Source: RGIG2041 sp045546315
GTDB lineage: Bacteria; Bacillota; Clostridia; UBA1381; UMGS1253
Assembly: GCA_045546315.1 (NCBI GenBank)
Contig: JAZQCN010000091.1
Span: 104,586 to 168,585, forward strand
Direction of reading: 5' to 3'
DNA: 64,000 nucleotides
Below are positions 51,811-60,725 of this stretch, piece after piece. Position 1 is the stretch's first letter. The number at the start of each line of letters is the position of its first letter. Under the pieces are notes generated by a model that saw only the letters and a list, made by a program, of their open reading frames with translations, was not told where the DNA came from and searched no databases. The translations under genes were made by a program, and so were the position numbers.

Positions 51811-52749
51811 TTACAATACCCCAATCAAATCCAAGCCGAACACAAACAAAAATACCGTAAAGATACAAAAGGCGGTTGTGGCGGCGACAATCTGCCCGGC
51901 GAGGGCATCGTCTGCGCCCATTTGCTGCGCCATCGCGTAGGACGAAACGGCTGTCGGTGATGCAAAAACGGACAAAAGAATTGCAATATCCGCCCCGCGA
52001 AAGCCCAACAAAATCGCAATGGCTAAAAACACCAGCGGCACAAAAACAAGTCTTGCCGCAGTAACGAGCAGCACGCGCACGGAGTTTGCCCTTAAAAGCG
52101 CAAAATCCAGCGAAGCACCAAGCACAATCAGCGCAAGCGGCGTCGCAATTTTTGCCACATCGGAAACCGCCGTTTCCGCAAACTTCGGCAGCTTCAAACC
52201 GGTGGCAGTACACAAAATACCGAGCGCCGAGGCGATAATGAGCGGATTGGTTACAATACCCTTTAAAATCTTTTTGATATCCGGTCTGCCATGGCGGAAC
52301 ACTTCCAGGGATATCACCGCCAGGAGATTAAACAGCGGCACAACGAATGCCACAGTAACAGCAACCTCGCCTGCGACGGCATCCCCCATCAGCGCCGTTG
52401 TCAGCGGCACACCGAATATAACGAAATTGCTTCGGAAAATGCCCTGAATCATCGCGCCGCGGCGACGGTTGTCCTTTTCTATAAGCGGCACTACAAGCAC
52501 CAGCGCAACAAACAACGCCAAAACGCCGAGCACGGAAAACAAAATCAGCTTGCCGTCAAACGCTTCCGAAAGCGAAGATTTATATACATTATAAAAAATC
52601 AGCGGCGGCAAAAACACTTTAAAAATCAAGGTGTTTAATTTTTTGTAGGTTGCCTCATCCATCAGCTCTGTTTTTCGAAGCAGAACACCCAAAACCATCA
52701 AAATCAACAACGGTGCAATCACCTGTGCCGCCATTAAAAAGCTACCCAA
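51811..52749 (-). CDS. AEC-family transporter
   Basis: A 312-residue membrane carrier of the auxin efflux carrier family with about ten helices. Typical features are LLILMVLGVLLRKTELMDEAT, NTLIFKVFLPPLIFYNVYK, RSNFVIFGVPL and ITNPLI-like VTNPLIIASALGI. The likely start is TTG 52749, one base after the gatD stop and ten bases after AGAGG; ATG 52734 is an alternative. The family exports or imports organic acids such as malate. The link to the upstream murT-gatD pair is transcriptional only. Confidence 0.88.
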   Translation of the reverse strand: MGSFLMAAQVIAPLLILMVLGVLLRKTELMDEATYKKLNTLIFKVFLPPLIFYNVYKSSLSEAFDGKLILFSVLGVLALFVALVLVVPLIEKDNRRRGAMIQGIFRSNFVIFGVPLTTALMGDAVAGEVAVTVAFVVPLFNLLAVISLEVFRHGRPDIKKILKGIVTNPLIIASALGILCTATGLKLPKFAETAVSDVAKIATPLALIVLGASLDFALLRANSVRVLLVTAARLVFVPLVFLAIAILLGFRGADIAILLSVFASPTAVSSYAMAQQMGADDALAGQIVAATTAFCIFTVFLFVFGLDLIGVL

Positions 52750-52750
52750 A

Positions 52751-53473
52751 CTATTTCATCCTCTCTATAACGACCCGCCGTGCCGCCTCTGCCGCCCCAT
52801 CGTCAAGCGGCGCAAGCTCAGCTTCCCCGTATTTCTTTTCCAGTGCCTTTTTCAAAAGAAAATCCGCAAGCGCAGGATTCTTCGGCAGAATCGGACCGTG
52901 CATATATGTGCCAATTGTGTTTTTATACCAAACGCCGTCTGAAAGGTCCACAGCATTGCCGTAGCCGGACAGAACGCGGCCGAAGGGCGCGTTTGCCTTA
53001 ATATCCGTTTTTCCCGTATGATGCTCAAAGCCGACCAAAACAACTGTTTCCTCGTCAAGGTCTGCCTCTACGACAAAATGCCCGATGAAGCGCGCATCGC
53101 TTGCATAAGTATCAACATCCAGAACACCGAAGCCATCTACATGCTCGCCGTCTGCCTCGTAAAAATTGCCGAGCAGCTGATAGCCTGCCCCGATTGCGAG
53201 CAGCACACCGCCGCCCTCGACATAGTCCTGCAGCGGCCGGACAAGCTTATCCTTATAGGTGCTGACCTGCTTTTGCGCCTGCGCCGAGCCCGTGCCGAAA
53301 AGCACGATATCCGCATCCGAAAAATCGGGCGCATCCCCTGCGCAAACCGTGCGCACCTGCACGCCAATGCCGCGCCACGCACAGCGCTTTTCAAGCACCG
53401 CTACATTGCCGCGGTCGGCATAGACATCCAAAAGGTCGGGATATAAATGACAGATAACCAAGCTTTTTTCCAT
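52751..53473 (-). CDS. gatD: GatD-type glutamine amidotransferase partner of MurT, catalytic Cys absent
   Basis: GatD supplies ammonia from glutamine so that MurT can amidate the D-glutamate of lipid II. The 240-residue protein has the class I GATase fold (SLVICHLYPDLLDVYADRGN at the start) and the conserved His in YMHGPILPKNP (H192). The nucleophile elbow, normally ICGGYQ or ICAGYQ, here reads AIGAGYQLLG: G95 replaces the catalytic Cys. The upstream oxyanion loop is also unusual (GTGSAQAQ). I checked the codon (GGG): two base changes from a Cys codon, so a simple base error is unlikely. It ends at TAG, one base before the AEC start, and begins one base after murT. Confidence 0.88.
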   Translation of the reverse strand: MEKSLVICHLYPDLLDVYADRGNVAVLEKRCAWRGIGVQVRTVCAGDAPDFSDADIVLFGTGSAQAQKQVSTYKDKLVRPLQDYVEGGGVLLAIGAGYQLLGNFYEADGEHVDGFGVLDVDTYASDARFIGHFVVEADLDEETVVLVGFEHHTGKTDIKANAPFGRVLSGYGNAVDLSDGVWYKNTIGTYMHGPILPKNPALADFLLKKALEKKYGEAELAPLDDGAAEAARRVVIERMK

Positions 53474-53474
53474 A

Positions 53475-54830
53475 CTATCTGCCCCCCTCCTTCTCCAACT
53501 TTTCCAGCTTTTCGAGTGCCAGATACGCCGGATACATCGCCGTGTAGTTCACGAGCGCGTAGCCAATCGGCGCGCTGCCTGCAGTCAAAAGCAAAGCAGC
53601 CGCATCACCATTCGGCTCTGCAATCAGCTTCTCCGTCGGAATGCCCGCATACTGCAGGCGCAAATATGCATCGTAGCAGCGCGTGCCGCTCAGAATGATA
53701 CGGTCAATATTACAAGCTGCAAACGCTTCAAAATCCACATCCCAAATCCAGGACACATCCTCCCCGTCGCCCGGGGCATCGTTAATCGCTACCCAAACAT
53801 CCTTTTGGCGCGCATCGTTTAACACCGTCATCACCGACTGGTTAAAGCCTGCCGGATTTTTCGACAAAATCAGATACGCTGTCTTACCGCCGACGGCAAA
53901 CCGGCTCATGCGTCCCGGCTCCGGCTTTTGCGCGTTAAACACCTCCGCACAAACCTGCTCGGAAATACCGACCGCACGCATCGCAGTCGTCGCCATCAGA
54001 ATATTATAAATATTATAAATACCCGTAATCGGCGTTTGCACCGCAATTTCGCCTGCTTTAAAGCGCAGTGTACCCGCCTGCAGCTCTATCTCGCTTGCCA
54101 AAACCGCCGCCTGCGGGTTTTCATAGCCGCAGCCGTTGCAGCGATATCTGCCGATTTTATCATAACAATAATAATCGTATGTCAGCGGTGCCCCGCAAAG
54201 TGCACAAGCCTCACCTGCGTGCTTTTCCTTGCATCGGCGCAGCGCAAGCGCTTCACCGATACCATAGTACACCGCCTTCTTCCCCTGCCCGAAGGTCGAG
54301 GTCAGCGGGTCGTCGGCATTTAATACATAGGTTGCCTCCGGCGCAAGTGCAAAAGCCTCGCCTAAAAGCTTCGCCGTCGCATCGACCTCACCGTAGCGGT
54401 CAAGCTGGTCGCAAAACAGATTCGTTACCACAACCACATCCGGCGTAAACGCGCGAAAAGCGTGGCGCAGATATGCCTCGTCAATTTCAAAGCAGGCATA
54501 CTCCGCCTGCAGCTTACCCGAAAGGGATGCCGCATCGGCAAACGCTGCAGCAATGCCGGTAAGCATATTCGCACCGCCGCTGTTGCAAACGCAGCTTTTG
54601 CCCGCCTTCGTCAGGCAGGTATACATTAAATTGTTCGTGCTTGTCTTGCCATTCGTGCCGCAGGTCACAATAATCTCATCGCGCACCTGCTTTGCCATCC
54701 TCGAAAGAAAGTCCGGGCAAAGCTTTTGTGCGACCTTGCCGGGCAGAGTCGTAGCGCGCGAGCCGATAAGGCGGCACACTGCCTTGGCAAGCTTTGCTGC
54801 ACCTACGGCGAAAGCCAGTCGAATTTGCAT
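53475..54830 (-). CDS. murT: Lipid II isoglutaminyl synthase subunit MurT
   Basis: A Mur-ligase-like ATPase that amidates D-Glu of lipid II to D-isoglutamine. The 451 residues show an N-terminal hydrophobic stretch, P-loop GTNGKTS (58-64), NLFCDQLDRYGE, an inserted zinc ribbon (CALCGAPL and CNGCGY near 215-245) and the C-terminal DUF1727 domain (LSKNPAGFNQSV, VSWIWDVDFE). All motifs look intact, in contrast to GatD. ATG 54830 has AGAGGT nine bases upstream. First gene of murT-gatD-AEC. Confidence 0.95.
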   Translation of the reverse strand: MQIRLAFAVGAAKLAKAVCRLIGSRATTLPGKVAQKLCPDFLSRMAKQVRDEIIVTCGTNGKTSTNNLMYTCLTKAGKSCVCNSGGANMLTGIAAAFADAASLSGKLQAEYACFEIDEAYLRHAFRAFTPDVVVVTNLFCDQLDRYGEVDATAKLLGEAFALAPEATYVLNADDPLTSTFGQGKKAVYYGIGEALALRRCKEKHAGEACALCGAPLTYDYYCYDKIGRYRCNGCGYENPQAAVLASEIELQAGTLRFKAGEIAVQTPITGIYNIYNILMATTAMRAVGISEQVCAEVFNAQKPEPGRMSRFAVGGKTAYLILSKNPAGFNQSVMTVLNDARQKDVWVAINDAPGDGEDVSWIWDVDFEAFAACNIDRIILSGTRCYDAYLRLQYAGIPTEKLIAEPNGDAAALLLTAGSAPIGYALVNYTAMYPAYLALEKLEKLEKEGGR

Positions 54831-54865
54831 ATAGCAAAACCTCTTTTAACTATTATATCTTTATT

Positions 54866-54894
54866 ATTTTACCACATTTTTCAAAGCTTGTACA
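54866..54894 (-). promoter_or_regulatory. Promoter of murT-gatD-AEC
   Basis: Minus strand TGTACA (4 of 6), 17-base spacer, TAAAAT with a TGG extended -10. Confidence 0.5.
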
Positions 54895-55104
54895 TAAAAT
54901 TTAATAAATTTTAGGTTCGATTTTTAGTGTCCTTGCGCGCACGCGCCATACTTATTTACATTCTTATCATTCTTTACATTATTACGATGTGGTCATTTGA
55001 TTGTTGTTTGATTGTTGTTTGATTGCTCGTCCTCCCGCCAGTCAACCGCACAAATGCAGTAAAATCAAGACTTTGCGGTGTGTTTTTTGTTTGTGATTTG
55101 TTTG

Positions 55105-55133
55105 TTGCTATTTTTGTAAAACTGTGATACAAT
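55105..55133 (+). promoter_or_regulatory. Promoter of the DMT transporter gene
   Basis: TTGCTA, 17-base spacer, TACAAT with TGA extended -10; AAGGAG ribosome site follows. Confidence 0.75.
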
Positions 55134-55165
55134 AGGCAAGACATTAACTAAGGAGTGTTTTACAT

Positions 55166-56110
55166 ATGGAAAAGAAAAAAAGCATTTTAACCAAGCCGTG
55201 GCTTGTGGCAATTTTAGCAATGTTTTGCTGTGCCCTCTGGGGCAGCGCAACGCCGTTTATCAAAATCGGCTATGAGCTGGCAATGCCGGGCAGAGATTTG
55301 ATGCCGACCTTCGAAAAAATCACCTCAACAATTTTGTTTGCAGGTCTGCGCTTTACACTTGCCGGCATTCTGACCGTTTTGATTTACAGCATCGGCAGAA
55401 AAAAGTTTTTACTGCCGCAGAAGCACAACTGGGATAAGGTGCTCAAAATCAGCGCCTTCCAAACCGTGCTGCAGTACTTTTTCTTCTACATCGGTCTTTC
55501 CTACACGACCGGTGTGAAGGGTACGGTCATCACCGGCGGCTGCAATGTCTTTTTCTCGATTTTGATTGCAAGCCTGCTCTTCCGCCAGGAAAAGCTGACC
55601 TTTAAAAAGATTTTTGCCTGCCTGATCGGCTTTGCAGGCGTCATTTTAATCAATCTCAACGGACTCGAGCTTTCCTTCAACTTCTTCGGCGACGGCTTCG
55701 CGCTGATTTCGTCGATTTGCTATGCCATGTCGTCTTCGCTTGTAAAGATTTACTCCAAAGACGAGGACCCGGTCATCTTAAGCGGATGGCAGTTTATCAT
55801 CGGCGGCATCGTGATGGTAGTGATTGCACTGTGCCTCGGCGGTCATGTTGACCTTGGCAGCCTTTCCGCCATCGGCGTGCTGTTATACCTGTCTGCACTC
55901 TCTGCCGTGGCATATTCTCTGTGGGGTATGCTTTTAAAGCACAACCCGGTATCCAAGGTTTCGATTTACAGCTTTATGACACCAGTATTCGGCGTGCTTT
56001 TATCCGTACTGATGCTCAGCGAGCAGAGCGCTGCAACGCCGCTGCAGCTGGTAGTCACCCTCGTTTTAATCTGCACGGGTATTCTGATTGTAAATTATAA
56101 AAAGGATTGA
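55166..56110 (+). CDS. EamA/DMT-family transporter
   Basis: A 314-residue membrane protein with ten predicted helices in two EamA repeats: the first contains MFCCALWGSATPFIKIGYEL, the second FALISSICYAMSSSLVKIY. Family members export metabolites or amino acids; the substrate is unknown. It heads a three-gene run with two zinc-ribbon membrane proteins, the first starting six bases after its stop. Confidence 0.9.
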   Translation: MEKKKSILTKPWLVAILAMFCCALWGSATPFIKIGYELAMPGRDLMPTFEKITSTILFAGLRFTLAGILTVLIYSIGRKKFLLPQKHNWDKVLKISAFQTVLQYFFFYIGLSYTTGVKGTVITGGCNVFFSILIASLLFRQEKLTFKKIFACLIGFAGVILINLNGLELSFNFFGDGFALISSICYAMSSSLVKIYSKDEDPVILSGWQFIIGGIVMVVIALCLGGHVDLGSLSAIGVLLYLSALSAVAYSLWGMLLKHNPVSKVSIYSFMTPVFGVLLSVLMLSEQSAATPLQLVVTLVLICTGILIVNYKKD

Positions 56111-56115
56111 TTTTA

Positions 56116-56952
56116 ATGCAAACCGAGGAGCTCATTTATTGTATGCACTGCGGTGCGGCGAATAAAAAAAGCGCCGTCACCTGCGCTGAATGTAAAAAAA
56201 AGCTGAGTCGCAAGGGCTCGCCCTTTGCCGATTATTTAAAAGACCATATCAAAGACGATTTGCAGGACCGCGTAAAGGACAATCTGTTTTCAATTTTAAA
56301 AAACTTCCTGCTTTCGCACCTGTACGGTGCAGTGCTGGCACTGTGCGTTATTGCGACTGTCGGCATGAGCATTTATGCCGCCAAGCCGCCGCAGGGCGTA
56401 GAGTCTGTACGCCTACACCCGGATGCCGCAGCGACGCTTGCGCAGCAGGAGGATGCAGCTTTGCCGGCTTCTGTCGACAAGGAAGCAATTTTCTATGCCT
56501 TAGACGAGCTGATGGACAGCTACGATTTGTATGTAGATTCCCAAACCGGCGGACCGGGCACCTCGCCTACGGTTACGCGCCCGACGGATGATATATTTGC
56601 ACAGCCTTACCTACCGGCTTATGCATCCGCAGAGCCGCATGATTTTATAAATTCTGAATTTTACACCATGCGTCCGCCGGCAAACGAGATTGGCTATCAG
56701 GGCGGCGCTATGCTGCGCTTTGATTCCATGCGCTATGGCAAAGACTGCCGAACCGATTTGTCAAAGCGTCTGCAAGCTGACGGCTATACTACAACAGAAA
56801 TCAACTGCGTCGCCTTTTGGACGCCGGACGCAGAGCGCGTTGCACCAATGGAAGACATTATTGCGGATGCAATCTTTTTGGAAGAGTACCTCTTCACATT
56901 TGTCGAAATTGATGGCACTTGGTATATTGCAAGTGATACTCGTCTTAAATAA
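56116..56952 (+). CDS. Zinc-ribbon single-pass membrane protein 1
   Basis: An unrecognised 278-residue protein. An N-terminal zinc ribbon (C9, C12, C23, C26 in CMHCGAANKKSAVTCAEC) is followed by an amphipathic charged segment (FADYLKDHIKDDLQDRVKDNL), one membrane helix (~72-92) and an extracytoplasmic domain of ~180 residues with no known motif. ATG 56116 has AAAGGA nine bases upstream; a TTG at 56107 overlaps the previous stop. The layout resembles zinc-ribbon membrane proteins often annotated only as hypothetical. Confidence 0.75.
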   Translation: MQTEELIYCMHCGAANKKSAVTCAECKKKLSRKGSPFADYLKDHIKDDLQDRVKDNLFSILKNFLLSHLYGAVLALCVIATVGMSIYAAKPPQGVESVRLHPDAAATLAQQEDAALPASVDKEAIFYALDELMDSYDLYVDSQTGGPGTSPTVTRPTDDIFAQPYLPAYASAEPHDFINSEFYTMRPPANEIGYQGGAMLRFDSMRYGKDCRTDLSKRLQADGYTTTEINCVAFWTPDAERVAPMEDIIADAIFLEEYLFTFVEIDGTWYIASDTRLK

Positions 56953-56985
56953 ACTTGCCGCAAATGCGGTGGAACGGAGAAGCCT

Positions 56986-57546
56986 ATGCATTGCCCGAAA
57001 TGTTTAAAAAGTGTGCCCTACGGCGCAAAATACTGCCGAAGCTGCGGCGAAGCGATTCCCGAAGCCGAAAGGTCTGCTGCCTACAAGAAAACCCTTTGGG
57101 GCAGGCTGCAGCAGCTCGAAGACTGGTATAAAACACTGACGCTCAAAAAACTGACCGGCTCGGTGGTGTTTAAGCTGTTCATCCTTGTGCTGATTCTCGC
57201 AATCGGCATAGTCAATATTGTAAAAAACGGTACAACGCTGAAGATTCTCGAGTCGGAAGCATACACCGCACAGTATAACACCAAGCTTGAGGAATACTAC
57301 ATCTTAACCGATGCAGACGAGGTTGTCTTAAGCCTCTACATCCCGAATCGCGCCGAGTCGCTTGTTTTAACCGGCTACGATGATACCGGTGCAGTAATCG
57401 AAGATCGCACGCTGACGGCTGCAGAATTCGCAAATGCCGATGCAATGCGCATCCGCAAGGATGAATATGCTTATCTTACCTTAGAAGCAGTGCGCGGCAC
57501 AGATGTGATTTCACAGTTAAAATTTCTCGTGCTTTCCGAAAGATAA
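56986..57546 (+). CDS. Zinc-ribbon single-pass membrane protein 2
   Basis: An unrecognised 186-residue protein with the same layout as its upstream neighbour: zinc ribbon at the N-terminus (C3, C6, C17, C20), a charged linker, one membrane helix (~62-82, VFKLFILVLILAIGIVNIV) and a ~100-residue outer domain. The outer domains of the two do not look alike. ACGGAG precedes the ATG. It ends the DMT transcription unit. Confidence 0.75.
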   Translation: MHCPKCLKSVPYGAKYCRSCGEAIPEAERSAAYKKTLWGRLQQLEDWYKTLTLKKLTGSVVFKLFILVLILAIGIVNIVKNGTTLKILESEAYTAQYNTKLEEYYILTDADEVVLSLYIPNRAESLVLTGYDDTGAVIEDRTLTAAEFANADAMRIRKDEYAYLTLEAVRGTDVISQLKFLVLSER

Positions 57547-57550
57547 AACA

Positions 57551-57599
57551 AAAAACAGCTTGCACAAGGGTGTACGCCCTTGTGCAAGCTGTTTTTTAT
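57551..57599 (+). terminator. Terminator after the zinc-ribbon genes
   Basis: 20-bp stem beginning AAAAACAGCTTGCACAAGGG, short loop, T6 tail: one of the strongest in the window. Confidence 0.92.
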
Positions 57600-57645
57600 A
57601 CGCAAAGCTCTGCTTTTACAGTGCGCAGCCGCCCTTATTACAACA

Positions 57646-57680
57646 AAAAAAGACGATGCCATATAGACATCGTCTTTTGA
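57646..57680 (-). terminator. Terminator of the ABC permease operon
   Basis: Stem AAAAGACGATG / CATCGTCTTTT; on the minus strand it is followed by TTTTTTTGTTGT. Confidence 0.88.
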
Positions 57681-57694
57681 ATTGTTTGTTTAAA

Positions 57695-58597
57695 TCAACC
57701 CTTAACGGAACCAACCATGATACCCTTTACAAAGAACTTCTGTACGAACGGGTAAATCATAAGCATCGGCAGAGCTGCCATGATGATTGTCGCGTAGATA
57801 ATCGTCTGCTTACTCTTCTGCATCTGACCGGCTTCATCGGCAAGGTCTTCCTTTGCATTCTGCTCAACAACGAGGTTTTTGAGCACAACCTGCAGCGGAA
57901 CCTTATCCTCGTCACGAAGAAGAATCATTTCCCAGAAGTAGGAGTTCCAACGACCAACGAAGTAGTACAAGCTGATGGTCATAATTGCCGGAACGGACAG
58001 CGGGATATAAATCTTAAACAGAATAGTCAAATCGCTTGCGCCATCCAGCTTCGCCGATTCCTCGAGGGATTCGGAGATAGACTGGAAGTATGTACGCATT
58101 AAAACGATATAGAACGGTGTCATCGCAAATGCGAACAGGTAACCAACAAGGTTGTTCTCGATACCAAGACCACGGAAAACCAAGTATCTCGGAATCATAC
58201 CCGCCACAAAGTACATCGTAATAATCATAAAGATCGTAAAGAACTGACGACCCCACAAGCGCTTCTTGGAAAGCGGGTAAGCACTGAGTATTGTGCAAAA
58301 CATGCTGACAAACACACCGCCGACAGCCAGGAAAATCGTGTTACCGTATGCCGACCAGAAGTTCGAAATCGCAAACACTTCCAAATAGGAATTTACATTG
58401 AACATATCCGGCCACCAGTAAATGAGACCTGCGTCAACAGACACCGGGTTACTGAAGGAGCATACGAGCACATACCAGAACGGGTAAAGTGTGATAAACG
58501 CAAGGAACAGCATGAACAGAACATTGCATATATCAAAGATCCATTCACCGACGGAGCGTTTAATCTTGTTTTTATTCTTAGATTTAATTTTTTCCAT
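57695..58597 (-). CDS. LplC-type carbohydrate ABC transporter permease
   Basis: A 300-residue inner-membrane permease with six helices and the EAA loop ESAKLDGASDLTILFKIYIP. The N-terminal KIKSKNKNKIKRSVGEWIFDICN and later VDAGLIYWWPDMFN, LRDEDKVPLQVVLKN match the LplC/YtcP group that imports complex oligosaccharides such as uronides. ATG 58597 has AGGAGG eight bases upstream. It is 17 bases after the LplB-type partner. No ATPase or binding protein is next to it; such permeases often share a common MsmX-like ATPase. Confidence 0.9.
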   Translation of the reverse strand: MEKIKSKNKNKIKRSVGEWIFDICNVLFMLFLAFITLYPFWYVLVCSFSNPVSVDAGLIYWWPDMFNVNSYLEVFAISNFWSAYGNTIFLAVGGVFVSMFCTILSAYPLSKKRLWGRQFFTIFMIITMYFVAGMIPRYLVFRGLGIENNLVGYLFAFAMTPFYIVLMRTYFQSISESLEESAKLDGASDLTILFKIYIPLSVPAIMTISLYYFVGRWNSYFWEMILLRDEDKVPLQVVLKNLVVEQNAKEDLADEAGQMQKSKQTIIYATIIMAALPMLMIYPFVQKFFVKGIMVGSVKG

Positions 58598-58614
58598 CTC
58601 ATGTTCCTCCTTTC

Positions 58615-60198
58615 TTACCACAAACCTACGTCGCCGAGTTTGTTGGAAATCTTATTGGTAATACTTACCAAAGTAAACGATACGACAGCATTGAACAAAC
58701 CGATTGCAGCCGACAACGAGTAGTCCGGACGACCCGAAGTCGAACCGAGACCCATACGATAAGAGTATGTACTGATAACGTCGGCAGTTTCATATGTTAC
58801 CGGCTGGTAGAGAAGAATGATTGTCTCGTAACCAACGGAAAGCATATGACCGATTCTCATAATCAGGTAAATAGCGATTGTCGGCATAATGCTCGGCAGT
58901 GTGATGCTGATTGCCTGACGCCATCTGCCCGCACCGTCAATCTTTGCTGCCTCGTAAAGCTCCTGATCAACACCGGAGATTGCCGAGGAGTATACGATAG
59001 AACCGAAGCCGAAGCCCGACCAGATACCCATTAAGGTATAAATCATACGGAAATATTCCGGCTTCATTAAGAAGTAAATCGGGTCAACGGATTCCTGCGT
59101 AAAGAAGCTCTTCACAGCAATATAAATATGGTTAAACAAACCGGACGGTGCAAGGAAGTTAACAACGATACCCGCAATAACTACCGAGGACACGAAGTGC
59201 GGCAGGTAGGAAATCGTCTGTACGGTTGTCTTAAACAGCTTACTTCTCAGCTCGTTGAGCAAAAGTGCAAAAATCGGCGAAGCCGGGAAGCCGAGAATCA
59301 AACCGTATAAGTTAATAACGAATGTATTTCTGAGCAAACGCAGGAAATAAGGACCGCCCAGGAAACTTTCAAAGTTCTTTAAGCCAACCCATTCACTCGC
59401 CCAAATACCCTTACGGATGGAATAATCCTTAAATGCAATCTGAATACCCGGCATCGGACCGTAGTGGAAGATACCGAAGAACAGTAAAAACGGAATCAAC
59501 ATCAAAAGCAATGCCTTATCGCGCCAGATTGCAGCGAAATTCTTCTGTCTCTGATGGATGCTGTAATACTTTGCTTCCGAATAAACGGCTCTCTCATATT
59601 TTTCAACAGCCACACGCTTCTCCTCGCCGACATCGAGCTTCATATTATTAAACTTCTCGTTGACCTTTGCGATAGCAAGCTTTCTTGCAGAAGCAGCCGG
59701 CTCAGCCTTTGCTTCAGCGAGTGCTGCCTTGTGTGCTGCCTTTACTTCAGCAAGCTTTGCCTGCAGCTCTGCCTTCTTTGCATCCAGATCAACCTTTAAT
59801 GCAGCAGCCTCTTCCTTGCTGATTTCCGGCTCCTTCTTCCAAAGCGCGATATCCACCTTGTAGCTTTCTTCATAAGAAACCTTCTTTTCGGCAACCTCCT
59901 GCTTCTGCGCAGCAAGCGTTTCCTCCAAAAGCTTTTTGAAAGCTTCCTTTTTTTCTGCAAGTGCAGCAGCACCGTCAGTCTTAATTTTTGCGATTACATC
60001 CGCAGATTTCTTTTCCGCTTTTGCAGCAGCAACATCGCCCTTGATATCATCACGCAGGAAACGAACTGCTAATCTGTGCTTAAACTTCATATCAGCAATA
60101 GTTTTCTCGTGCGATGCCTTAAGCTTTTTCATGCTGTCGCGCGGTTTCGTAGGCGGCTCAAACAGTCTGAGTTCACCCGATGCACCAACAATCGCCAT
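58615..60198 (-). CDS. LplB-type ABC permease with long N-terminal coiled-coil extension
   Basis: A 527-residue protein. The C-terminal ~300 residues are an ordinary LplB-type sugar permease: first helix ALLLMLIPFLLFFGIFHYGP near 228, six helices, and the EAA loop YEAAKIDGAGRWRQAISI near 415-430. The N-terminal ~220 residues are rich in Lys, Glu and Ala (AAAKAEKKSADVIAKIKTDG, KKAELQAKLAEVKAAHKAAL) and predict long coiled coils, starting with GELRLFEPPTKPRDSMKKL. The frame is continuous with a single start and a leader promoter. Normal permeases of the group have only a short cytoplasmic tail. The extension should lie in the cytoplasm; function unknown. Confidence 0.88.
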   Translation of the reverse strand: MAIVGASGELRLFEPPTKPRDSMKKLKASHEKTIADMKFKHRLAVRFLRDDIKGDVAAAKAEKKSADVIAKIKTDGAAALAEKKEAFKKLLEETLAAQKQEVAEKKVSYEESYKVDIALWKKEPEISKEEAAALKVDLDAKKAELQAKLAEVKAAHKAALAEAKAEPAASARKLAIAKVNEKFNNMKLDVGEEKRVAVEKYERAVYSEAKYYSIHQRQKNFAAIWRDKALLLMLIPFLLFFGIFHYGPMPGIQIAFKDYSIRKGIWASEWVGLKNFESFLGGPYFLRLLRNTFVINLYGLILGFPASPIFALLLNELRSKLFKTTVQTISYLPHFVSSVVIAGIVVNFLAPSGLFNHIYIAVKSFFTQESVDPIYFLMKPEYFRMIYTLMGIWSGFGFGSIVYSSAISGVDQELYEAAKIDGAGRWRQAISITLPSIMPTIAIYLIMRIGHMLSVGYETIILLYQPVTYETADVISTYSYRMGLGSTSGRPDYSLSAAIGLFNAVVSFTLVSITNKISNKLGDVGLW

Positions 60199-60312
60199 GT
60201 GACATCCTCCCTTTATTTATTGCTCGCCCGCCACGACGGCAGACGAAAATTTTTTTGTTCCAAATCCGTCCGTTTTTCCAACTTGCTCAAATTTGGAATT
60301 TTTCATAGCTAT

Positions 60313-60341
60313 ATCATACCATATTCCGCCACGCTTGTAAA
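60313..60341 (-). promoter_or_regulatory. Promoter of the ABC permease operon
   Basis: Minus strand TTTACA, 17-base spacer, TATGAT, with a leader of about 100 bases. Confidence 0.7.
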
Positions 60342-60631
60342 CACTTATTTGTTTAAAAAGTGTTCATTTTTTTTAAAAAACATTCACATTTTTTTCGATG
60401 CCACCTAAAAAATTATTTATTTCCTCGCCAAAACCCGCCTTTTTTCGCAGTTTTCTTTTTATGCAGAAAAAATAAATTTTACAGCTCTTTTCTGCCGAAG
60501 TGAAGTCGCACCGCCGACATAAACGGCGTATAAAAACAGTAAAAATCCGGCAAAATTAAGCAAGAGAAGTTCTATACGAACGCCCTGTAGAAAAAAATCT
60601 GTCAAAAACTTCACAATTTCGTTTTTTTCTC

Positions 60632-60660
60632 TTGAAATTTCCGCTACATTAATATATAAT
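60632..60660 (+). promoter_or_regulatory. Promoter of pgk-tpiA-gpmI
   Basis: TTGAAA, 17-base spacer, TATAAT. The leader is about 60 bases and ends in AAGAGGTG. Confidence 0.82.
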
Positions 60661-60725
60661 ATATTAGGTTATTTATTATAGCTAAATTCTAATTTAGAAA
60701 ATACAATTTTAAGAGGTGTTGTGAA

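Larger units (their letters stand above)
54831..55165. other. Intergenic region between murT and the DMT gene
   Basis: AT-rich divergent spacer of 335 bases. It holds the two promoters listed separately and a short direct repeat, TTTGATTGTTG, in two full copies plus one partial (54996-55026). No small gene, RNA motif or terminator was convincing. Confidence 0.6.
60199..60725. other. Intergenic region between the permease operon and pgk
   Basis: A 527-base AT-rich divergent spacer. It contains the two promoters listed separately. The middle (60345-60620) has runs of A and T and no convincing gene, RNA fold or binding-protein gene. Confidence 0.6.

Noticed and set aside
54996..55026. Short TTTGATTGTTG direct repeat as a binding array
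   Set aside because: Only two full 11-base copies in a T-rich spacer; slippage explains it and no regulator is adjacent.
60345..60620. Possible small gene or missing sugar-binding protein before the permeases
   Set aside because: No frame with a ribosome site or lipobox is visible; the region is A/T runs only.
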